Below are positions 55,627 to 64,000 of a DNA stretch of 64,000 nucleotides, in pieces (position 1 is the stretch's first letter; each line of letters starts with the position of its first letter). The position numbers were made by a program, and so were the translations under genes. The stretch covers positions 12,730,150 to 12,794,149 of the forward strand of contig CAIIXF020000002.1 of NCBI GenBank assembly GCA_903813345.2. The letters run 5' to 3'. The stretch is from Owenia fusiformis. Its lineage: Eukaryota > Annelida > Polychaeta > Sabellida > Oweniidae. The notes under the pieces are model-generated. The model saw only the letters and a program-made list of their open reading frames with translations. It made no database searches and was not told the DNA's origin.

Positions 55627-56693
55627 CAGGGCCGTAGGGAGAGGGGGTTCGGAGGGTTCGTGCGAATCCCCCCCCCCCAAAAAAAATCTTGACTAAAAAA
55701 ATCCGAACCCACCTTTTCCGGGAATTGTGCAAACCCCCAAATTTTGAGTTAATGTTTTGCAGTATTTCACTTATCTATCGTTTTTGATTACCGAGGTATA
55801 TACCGATAGATATTCGAGGTATATGCAAAGATGGAAACAAGTGAGAAGTACAACTTTATCTCGTCAATGAGTAAAATGACTGAGAATAAAGAAAAACGAT
55901 CTATTTTGAAATGGGCGATGATAGGTTTGCACCTTGCATTTTGGGCCTGAAATACTGTTCTGATACCATCAAAAGGAATTCAATTGTACAAATAAAGCAT
56001 ACTTACCGAATATGAGTCTGTTTGGGACATAAGGTCAAAATGGTCCCCAATTTATGATATAAAGCAGAGAATTTTGAACATTTGAAAGTTCAGTGATGCA
56101 ATGCACGTGGTGCACCAAAGTCCTGAATGCTAGAAAATTCTATTTTTGGTCAGGAGTCACTTTCAAAATTGTTTTCTTTCATTGGAACTCATATTTTTGC
56201 AATTTTTTGCCTCTTATTTATTGGATGAGCACATTGAGAAAGTAATGGAAAATAGACAATTGAATTACATAACGTATGCTTGATTAATTTGGAGGGGGAG
56301 TCTATGTCAGATAATGTCCTGAGCTATTTATTTTGGATTTATTTTTCTTACTTATTCACAAAGTGGTAAGACATAATTTGGAATTTTAACAGACCTTTGT
56401 TGAAAAATGTTCTAGATTTTTGCCTATGTTCCAAATAAACGAAATTGGTCAAAAGTTGGGATATTTCACTTGTCTTATGATTTTGCTCATGCGATTTAAA
56501 ACTAAATTCCGGCAAACTGGCAAAAAGTAATAAAATTAATCAAAATTCGGCAAATTTGGCAAAATTTAAGCAAAAAAGGCAGAGATTAAGTATATTTAAA
56601 AAGGTTTTTACCAAAATCACCGTTAGGTGGCTGAAAAAAAGTTTTGCCGAAAATATTCGAACCCCCTCCTGTCAAATCCTGGCTACGCCACTG
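55627..56693. mobile_element. MITE with CAGTGGCGTAGCCAGG end and 5-bp flanks
   Basis: Left CAGGGCCGTAGGGAGAGG...GGTTCG; right, in reverse complement, CAGTGGCGTAGCCAGGATTT...GGGGGTTCG. ATTAT lies immediately outside both ends (55622-55626 and 56694-56698). C-rich and A-rich tracts follow the left end. The interior is non-coding; the 56556 ORF is not supported. Confidence 0.65.
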
Positions 56694-56896
56694 ATTATGT
56701 TTATAAAGCACCATCACACTTCAAGTTCAAGCACTAGACTTCAGTCACATTGTCCAATTTGGCGTTTGTGTTATTTTGGTATATAAGAATTGTGTGGATG
56801 AAAAATTTAAAATTTGGTCATCATGTAATGTATCAATTCTATACCCTGTTTCCCTTGGTTTACAAATCCCTTGAAACAATTGTGTTGAGTACAATT

Positions 56897-57806
56897 ATTA
56901 TTACTCCAAAAGTAGTGAAGCGATTTTGTTCATATTTGGTATGTGAATACTATAAGCATGGCTCACTATCTAATGACACTTTTGGTAGAAGGTGGCCATT
57001 TTGAAAAATGGCCACCATTTTAACATATTTTACTATAACTCGAAAAGTAGTGGAGCGATTTTGTTTATATTTGGTATGTGAATACTAAAAGCAGCACACT
57101 GTCTAATGACACTTTTGGAAGAAGGTGGCCATTTTGGCCCCATTTTAACGTATTTTACTATAACTTGAAAAGTAGTTCAGCGATTTTGTTCATATTTGGT
57201 ACGTTTCATATTTTATATGTGAATACTATAAGCATGGCACACTGTCTAATGACACTTTGGGTAGTAGGCTGCCATTTTGAAAAATGGCCACCATTTTTAC
57301 GTTTTTTACTATAACTTGAAAAGTAGTGAAGCGATTTTGTTCATATTTGATATGTGAATACTCATGAGCCTTGCACACTGTCTCATGACACTTCGGATAG
57401 TAGGCGGCCATTTTAAAAAATGGCTTTCATTTTCACATTTTTTACTATAACTTGAAAAGTAGTGGAGCGATTTTGTTCATATTTGATATGTGAATACTCT
57501 AAGCATGGCACATTGTCTAATAAAACTTTGGGGAGTAGTCAGCCATTTTGAAAAATGGCCACCATTTTTATATGTGTTATTTTACAAGTACATGTGTGCA
57601 ATTTTTCAAAAATTTTATAGGTGGCTACTTAAAAGCATATTATTTCTTCTGATGACAACTTGGCTAGTGAGCAACCATTTTGAAAATGGTGGCCTTTCTT
57701 GTGTGTTGTTTTATGATATTTGCTATATATTTCGTTTGTAAAAATGCCTGGGATTCGATGGGATTCGATGGGATTCGCTACGCTTTGGCGTTGCCGTTGT
57801 TCTGGT
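56897..57806 (+). mobile_element. Pearl/HINE-like repeat, 5'-truncated copy
   Basis: Six tandem units like those at 11.75-12.6 kb ('agtagtggagcgattttgttcatatttggtatgtgaatac'), then the same unique 3' part as 16793-16894. It has GGGATTCGAT three times near 57749-57772 and a terminal ACGC-TTTG-GCGT stem. It lacks the 5' hairpin and CCGT tract. It serves as an uninterrupted reference for the 12594-16792 insertion. Confidence 0.75.
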
Positions 57807-58105
57807 TAGTTTTTTAAATGATATCACCAATTGATTGTACAAAATTGGCTACAAGCCAGTCATCAGTGCATATGTGCCTTCCTCACTCAAAAAGGGAAGA
57901 ATTGCATATAATATTACATTTATCAGCTATAAAGGCAGGAATATTTTGGCTTAGTGTCAACTTGTCTCAAAACTGTAAATTTACAACCAAAATATTAATT
58001 TTTTCATGACTCGCTGGCTTACACTTTTGAAAAGTTTGCAAACATTTCATTTTAATTCTATATTTCATTTTATGTAGAGAAATCAGACCCAATGATGAGG
58101 GATAT

Positions 58106-58420
58106 ACGGTTAAACCTTTTGAAGTGAGCACCTCTCTTTAGTGAACACTTGTGTTTTGTGAACACCACTTCAGGACATATATTACATTGTCTCCTTTATG
58201 AAATACCCTCTCTGTAGTGAACAACAGTCCATAGGTGTTCACTATATACAGGGTTTACTATACAGTGAACATTATATTTAGCCACAACAAATTATGTAGG
58301 TAGTTTTTCACTTCAGAGAGGGTGTTTTTATTACAGAAGTGAATGTAAAATGTGTCTTGATGTGGTGCCGAAACACAGGTGTTCACTGGAGAGCTGTGTT
58401 CACTAAGGCAGGTTTTATAA
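58106..58420. mobile_element. Pogo-like relic
   Basis: GGTTAAACCTTTTGAAGTGAGCACC at the left and GTGTTCACTAAGGCAGGTTTTAT at the right, with several 'tgaacac'/'gtgttca' motifs between. Confidence 0.5.
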
Positions 58421-58429
58421 TGTATCGGG

Positions 58430-58965
58430 AGACTTGTATTTAATCACAATTTATGAATGAACTTTTATGCCTGTCTTGTGACTGCACAATTGCGAAATCC
58501 CTGTTCAAGTAGCCAATAGTCTAGACAGTATATGGCAGATGATTTATTTACCATTTAAAGGTCACATTCAAGAAATCTGATTGGTTATAGAGGCCAAGCC
58601 CATTAGTTTATTTTGGCTTCATTCATTCACTGACTCATTCATGGAGGGACCTTTTAAAATGGACTTGGGTTTTTTAATAAATGTACTATTATGTAGCCTC
58701 ATTGTAGGCAAGGTTTTTTCTTTTCCTTTATTTTGTACTAATACTCAACAGATCTAAAACATAAGGTACATGAAAATAGGAGAAAGATTGTTTTACTTAA
58801 GGGAGAAAGACCTCTATGATTTATGGTGGAATATATGACTGAAAATTTTATTGTGTACATTGTAAAAGACAGAAATCACATAGCAATTGAGGTCTTTGGC
58901 AATGGGCAAAAAAAATCTGAGGTCATATATTTGCCATATATCATAGAATCAAGGTCTTTGTTATG
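58430..58965. other. Intergenic, no supported gene
   Basis: No supported feature. Confidence 0.4.
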
Positions 58966-58968
58966 ATA

Positions 58969-59165
58969 ATCCCATCGAACGAAGTTCGGAGGGATATAGG
59001 GAACACCTCCATCCATCCATCCGTCCCTCCGTCTGTCTGTCCATATGTACGTTCGTACGTATGTCTGTCCATACGTACGTCCGTCCATTATATAGGACAT
59101 TATTAAAGCTAGAAATGTAGTTATTTAAGAAGCACATGGCAGCCATCTTGAAAAATGGTAGCCTT
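58969..59165 (+). mobile_element. Pearl/HINE-like repeat, 5' end only
   Basis: ATCCCATCGAAC (58969-58980), the hairpin, a degraded CCAT/CCGT tract (about 59010-59095), then 'cagccatcttgaaaaatggtagcc' as in the 11.4-kb copy. The 3' part is missing. It lies about 120 bp upstream of the first candidate exon of gene 2. Confidence 0.65.
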
Positions 59166-59285
59166 TACTCAGTCAATATAAAACATAACTTTATATTTAA
59201 CTGTACACAGTCAAATTAAAATGGCAGCATCTGTAATATAAATCATAATTACTGAATACATGTATATATTTTTTTTGTGTTTCAG

Positions 59286-59349
59286 AATTCATCAAAGTAT
59301 ATTATATTATAAACAGACTTTATACCTGTACACCAGAAAATAGTTTTGG
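59286..59349 (+). other. Candidate 5' exon a of gene 2
   Basis: 64 bp between 'ttgtgtttcag' and TTTTGG|gtaagt. No ATG-led frame; it would be 5' UTR. Confidence 0.4.
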
Positions 59350-59969
59350 GTAAGTTATAAAAGATTGGTTCATGGACAATATTAGGATTTTTAGAAAATA
59401 AACATTTGAAGTCAAAGGGTCCTACCATATGAATTGCTAAAATTTTTCTTGTAATTTTTTGTTCTTTTTATGACCTCAAACCAGAAAGAAATTAGGAAAT
59501 TTCCAAAGAATGCTTCATGCTAACATAAGACGTAATGCCTTAGTTGATCTCTGGGTGTGTATGATGATTCATAATCAGAACCATTATATTTTGACCTTTA
59601 AAGTTATACCAGATAATTGATGTTGAAGGTGACATTGTGACCTGTGACGGCTTGAAATTCAGTAACACTTACATATTGGTTCATTCAATATACCATTTTA
59701 CATTGTTCCTGCTGGAACAATTCCAGCGATTTGAGACACATAAATATATTTGAATGTCATCTGCATCTGCATAATCACATACATAGCTATCAAAATAATA
59801 AGGACAATAAACAATAAAGACTCATCACCTACATACAGTGTATATGTCGGATCCTATTGATTCATGTACATTGTTGTTAATACTGTACAATGCAGAATAA
59901 TCACAATGTTGAATGTTGAAATCATTATATTTCTTAACAACGCTTTACATTTTCATTTTATACTTTCAG

Positions 59970-60039
59970 AGTTATAAAAAGGGTGCATGATTACAACTAT
60001 TAATCATGAAGTCGGTTCTCTTCTAAAGTCTTCTTTAAG
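59970..60039 (+). other. Candidate 5' exon b of gene 2
   Basis: 70 bp between 'atactttcag' and TTTAAG|gtatat. It contains short upstream ATGs only. Confidence 0.35.
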
Positions 60040-60247
60040 GTATATTGTTTTGTTAATGTTATTTTCTGTATGTTATACTGGTATAAGACCCTTAAAGACA
60101 TAATAATAGGTTTGGGTTGAAAAAGAGTTGAGTAAATGTACATGTATGTATTGTCTATTATTTGATCAGAAATTGTAATGTTATCTAAGAAATATGCTTA
60201 CAAGTACAGATATATCTGTACTCTAAAAGTTTGGTTTATTTTTGCAG

Positions 60248-60365
60248 ATGGATCAACCATTTGAAACATCTCACTCTAGTCGTAGAAGTAACCACCCCTT
60301 TTATATCAGATATGCCTTCATTAGTATATCCTAGAAGGCAATGCCACATCAAAGAAGTTCTCTTG
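60248..60365 (+). other. Candidate 5' exon c of gene 2
   Basis: 118 bp between 'tttttgcag' and CTCTTG|gtaagt. It opens with ATG at its first base, in a 28-codon uORF. A second ATG at 60312 is in frame with the coding exon at 61883, giving MPSLVYPRRQCHIKEVLLI before the methionine at 61886. Confidence 0.45.
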
Positions 60366-60915
60366 GTAAGTTGAGTTACTTACTTTGGTTCATCAAGATA
60401 CTTATTTATTTGAGAATTTAAAAAATGTGTGTCAAAATATATAGTTGATTGATTGATACCCCTCGCTTAAAACTAAGAATCCAATACCCCGGTATTGTGA
60501 TGTCATGTTACTATAGTGACCATAACTCTACCCACATTTTATCATTTTTTCTGAAATTACAATTTTAATTGTATTACTTCAAAGTACAATTTGTGAAAAT
60601 TTGAAGACATTTGGTACAGAATTGACAAAAACTGCTTATCTGTTGTTTTTTTTCGGATCCAAGAGCACACTAGTGCCAACATCTGATTTGTTTTAGAGTT
60701 AATAACATGGTGCACATTTTGATTTTTTGCTATATTATGTTATGTTGTTATGGTGTCTGTTTTTTACGTTGGCAGTTGGCGTCAGTAACAAATTCTCAAA
60801 ACTTTCAATAACTTAACAAATACTGTTTAGACTAACTTCAGTTTTCAGAAGTGCAAATCTGACAAAATACAATTACAAATGCAAAATTTTACAGATTCAA
60901 AGGTCTTCAGCTAGT

Positions 60916-61188
60916 TATCCAACCAAATGAAGTTAGAGGGGGATATAGAAAAGCCGACCATCCGTCCGTTCTTCCGGCAGTTTGTTCGTCGCTGTGTTTG
61001 GGCGATAACTCAAATATCGGTTGACGGATTTTATAGACTTATGCCAAATAGTCGTAGGACATCTGCTCAAGAATGAATTTTCAATATGGCCACTCAGTTC
61101 AAAATAGCCACCATTTTTCATAAAGATGTAATCTTTGATATCTCAAATACTGGGATTTGCTATCCGTGGAGTTGCTGTTTTCCAGTTA
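60916..61188 (+). mobile_element. Pearl/HINE-like repeat, short copy
   Basis: ATCCAACCAAAT (60916), CCGTCCGTTC tract at 60961, one core unit ('aactcaaatatcggttgacggattt', 'caatatggccac'), then the 3' 'tgggatttgct-tccgtggagtt' end. A minimal single-unit copy, in a candidate intron of gene 2. Confidence 0.6.
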
Positions 61189-61353
61189 ACTTTGTGAACT
61201 CTGAAGGATATGACATGATATCTAAATCTACTGGGTGTTAAAATCATGCTCTTCACTGTGTGTTTTGTTTTTTGTTTTTAACATCCATACAAAGAACTAT
61301 TATTTTATTCAAATAAATGGTGTTTAAGGGTTACAATCCTAAATATAATGGAA

Positions 61354-61626
61354 TCTTACCTTGTATTCGCATCCTCCTAAGCAGGTATCCAGAATCCGTA
61401 CCTCCTTCTTCCCCCTGCTATAACCAATTTGGAAGTGCCCGATTTAACTGAATCATGTGATCTAATTATGCGAAATGACTTATACATGATATCTGTCGCA
61501 GTGTTGCGACAGCCAATCAGATTGCGAGTTCTTAATTGGGGAAATGCTAACTGCTTATCGCAGGGTGTAAAAAGAAAGAATATATTCTGAATTTTGAAGC
61601 CCTGTGATCGGAGGATGTGTATTCGT
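61354..61626. mobile_element. Foldback relic
   Basis: GTATTCGCATCCTCCTAAGCAGG at the left is mirrored by GATCGGAGGATGTGTATTCG at the right; inner homology is weak. Confidence 0.4.
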
Positions 61627-61792
61627 GAATGCAACTAACGCCTGCCGGCTACCGGATTAACCTACAAGTTTATGGTCAACTCATTTAAATATGAATGGAA
61701 TAGTGGCAGGTACTATTCATATTTAAATGAGCTACCAATGAAATTGTAGGTTAATCCGGTAGCCGGCAGGCATTAGTTGCATTCGCGAATAC
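61619..61792. mobile_element. Hairpin MITE just upstream of gene 2 coding exon
   Basis: A 174-bp near-perfect palindrome. GTATTCGTGAATGCAACTAA...GCCTGCCGGCTACCGGATTA is mirrored by TAATCCGGTAGCCGGCAGGC...TTGCATTCGCGAATAC, with inner 'catttaaatatgaat' arms. It ends 91 bp before the coding exon. Confidence 0.8.
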
Positions 61793-61882
61793 AAGCTTAA
61801 ACATTAAATTCAGTAACTAATTAACTAGCATAATCTTTCAAAACATTATAATGATTGAATTTTTTCTCATTTTTTACTGCAG

Positions 61883-62122
61883 ATTATGCTTCCAGCCATA
61901 TGTTTTGCACATTTTATTACTTTATTTCAGCTTATTTCCCTTGTTTTGATCTCACAAGCTGTAGGGCAAGATTGTCAGGATTTTCATGATTACTCTAAAA
62001 ATGAAACAGAGTGTGGAAAATGTGAGAGATATCAGTGGATATCCTCACCAAAAGGAAATAAAAAGGAGCCGTATTGCTTGCAGTGTCCTATAACCTGTGG
62101 TCTGGGGCGAGGACTAAATAGG
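61883..62122 (+). CDS. Gene 2 exon: signal peptide and CRD1 of a TNF receptor paralogue
   Basis: Acceptor 'ttttactgcag', first ATG at 61886, donor AATAGG|gttagt, ending at phase 0. It encodes a hydrophobic signal peptide (MLPAICFAHFITLFQLISL, then VLISQAVGQ) followed by DCQDF...ECGKCERYQWISSPK...EPYCLQCPITCGLGRG. The cysteine layout and the RWIS/QWIS-P...PYC..C match gene 1 exon 20433-20645, with the same phase-0 end. An internal acceptor (tttatttcag, ending 61930) could give a shorter form starting at LISLVL. The rest of the gene lies beyond the window, so whether it has a death domain is unknown. Confidence 0.75.
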
Positions 62123-62129
62123 GTTAGTA

Positions 62130-64000
62130 GATGTTTTATATTACTGAAGCAAGCCTTACATGTATGTAGTAGCTTTCCAACCTGCTGCCTTATCCCCAAT
62201 ACTTAAGGAGTTTGTTCACCAGCAAGAATTTACAGGGGCAAATTTTTTAAAATATCTTAGTTTGCTTTTGAATTAATGAAGTTCTGTTTTGAATCAGGTT
62301 AAGTTAATGGGCTCCTTGCTATTATTCACATCTCATTGTAAATAAGCTCCTCCGTCCAGTTTTTGAAAAAAATTAGTTCATGGTCGAATTGATTAATTTA
62401 TACTTCAAGTTTTTTTTGGTACAGTTTATCTTTTTTCAAGTTTTAATACTTTTCCTATCTTGATTTTCAATTGTTACTTATATATTTAATGATCATCATC
62501 TTGTGCAATAAAAATAAGCATTAAATTGAGCTCATCATGTATTCATCATTCCTGCTTTTTAGAGTGCCAACATTGGCTGGTAAGCTTAAATGTTTGCATG
62601 CGTTTTATTATTTTCAACATGCTAAGGCATTAGGTATAGTTTTGGGGGAAAGTTATTGGATGTTATGGGCCTGTTAACCCTCTTACCTCCGCCACTAGAG
62701 ACATTATATTTAGATGGTTAAAATATTTAGAAAAATAATGGTAAGCATGCTGCATGAGTCCTGTTACCCGTTAGATTAAGCATGAAAAATTTAAATTGCA
62801 ACCAATCTCTAAAACTAGGAGCCATTATCCAAACATATACTTTAAGGTTCACTTGTATACCCTAAATTACATTGTGTAAAGTGTGTGATGTTTCAAAGAG
62901 GAAGGACTGCTTGGGTGTGGTACAAACTAAGTTCAATAAATATATGGTGTCTATGTCTGGCATGGTGACCTTTAATCGCATCACCTCATAGGCAAAAATG
63001 CCCTAATTCACGTCACCATACTAGTCAATGGGCAAAAGGGCAAACGCCTGACTTTTTATCTCGAGTTATGGATTTATGTGGCCTCACTGGCCTATCTGAG
63101 GTTCTAAACCTATGTCTAAGCTACATCTTGACACTAAACTCAATAGGGGCCAATCATCTACTTTTTGAAATAATTGGTCAATTGTGACACTACCCCCTCT
63201 CTCTGCAGACACAAATTGAAATTCACAAAAATGAAGGCAAAATTAATACGCCACTTGACTCGAAATTTTCCTTCAGATAACCCAAATAAACGCATTTTCA
63301 GAAGAAATGGCATGTTGCCATTGCAAAAAGATTACAACTGTGCCTACATACTAGCTTACTGACTCGTCATGATCACAATTGTGTTGGGACTACATTTATT
63401 TTTGAATACTACTTTTTTCTATTCAGCGGAAGTGACGTATTAGGGCATTTTGGCCTAATAGCCACATGGTTGGATGATTTCTGGCTTTAAATTGCGTTTT
63501 TTTAATTTACTAGAGTTTTTCAAGTAGTTTTGTGCAGTTTAAGAATATTCTGACAGCAATTATGAAAAATATGGCTACTTCATTACCCCTGGGGTCATTT
63601 TTCCAAGAACCCAATGGTTTTCCTTTAAATTTGACTAGTTTTTCATTTACATCATGAAATCCACTGCCTGATGGTGACATTTTTCAGTATCGTGTCAAGA
63701 AATTGAGTATTTTATTGCATATTGCGATTTTTAGCCAAAATCACTGAACCGTGAACCAGAAAATTGGACAAATTTGGCCCACTTTTTGGCAAAATCTTAC
63801 TAAAATCATCACTTTTTCATACTTTATTCCATTCAACAACCTCCTGATTTGAAAAATGATGACAAATTTGATCAGTTTTGACTCTGGCCTAGAGAATTGG
63901 GACTTTTGAGATATTTTTTAGCTCGAATGTAGTCATTCAGAGTGAACAAATGCATTAAAAATTGACACTTAACTCACCAATTTCTGACTGCACCCCCGAT
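62130..64000. other. Intron of gene 2 / no further exon seen
   Basis: I looked for a CRD2-like exon and found none before the window end. A weak inverted pair ('aaaatgccctaattcacgtcac' near 62996 and its mirror near 63430-63452) suggests a foldback relic. Confidence 0.4.

Overview
This is eukaryotic nuclear DNA: AT-rich, intron-rich and heavily loaded with transposable elements, with no operons or bacterial signals. The content suggests a marine invertebrate bilaterian: an EDAR-type TNF receptor with a death domain, non-LTR retrotransposons, tRNA-derived SINEs, and a repeat family built like the 'pearl'/DINE-1-like (non-autonomous Helentron) elements known from bivalves and other invertebrates. 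I cannot name the phylum or species from the sequence.

Host genes. Only two host loci are supported, both on the + strand. Gene 1 (coding from 20433 to the stop ending at 37292) is a complete-looking EDAR-like TNF receptor apart from its first coding exon. Nine exons join with matching intron phases into a 2064-nt open frame (687 residues plus stop): cysteine-rich domains, a Thr-rich stalk, one membrane helix, a long cytoplasmic tail and a C-terminal death domain. Gene 2 begins near 59.3-61.9 kb. It has possible 5' exons, then an exon carrying a signal peptide and a first cysteine-rich domain homologous to that of gene 1, with the same phase-0 exon end. It runs off the right edge, so the two are probably tandem paralogues.

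Layout. 0-5 kb: a 4.25-kb TIR transposon with a 5-bp target duplication and an internal ~235-bp tandem array. 6.3-7.9 kb: foldback elements whose inverted arms are tandem repeats, one split by a tRNA-headed SINE. 11.4-16.9 kb: a pearl/HINE-like element split by a 4.2-kb TIR element that carries further foldbacks. 18.8-37.3 kb: gene 1, whose introns hold two LINEs, a second pearl-like family copy, foldbacks and pogo-like MITEs. The larger LINE is itself interrupted by two TTAA-flanked MITEs, and removing each with one TTAA restores a 502-codon frame. 38.7-47.1 kb: more pearl-like copies, related ~280-bp tandem units and hairpin elements. 48.2-52.2 kb: an element with tandem-repeat TIRs and a foldback carrying a class II tRNA-like SINE. 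53.0-54.1 kb: a 57-bp minisatellite. 55.6-58.4 kb: a MITE with 5-bp direct flanks, a pearl-like copy and a pogo-like relic. 59.3-62.1 kb: the start of gene 2.

All host coding calls rest on reading frame, splice sites and family motifs seen by eye. No search or splice predictor was run.
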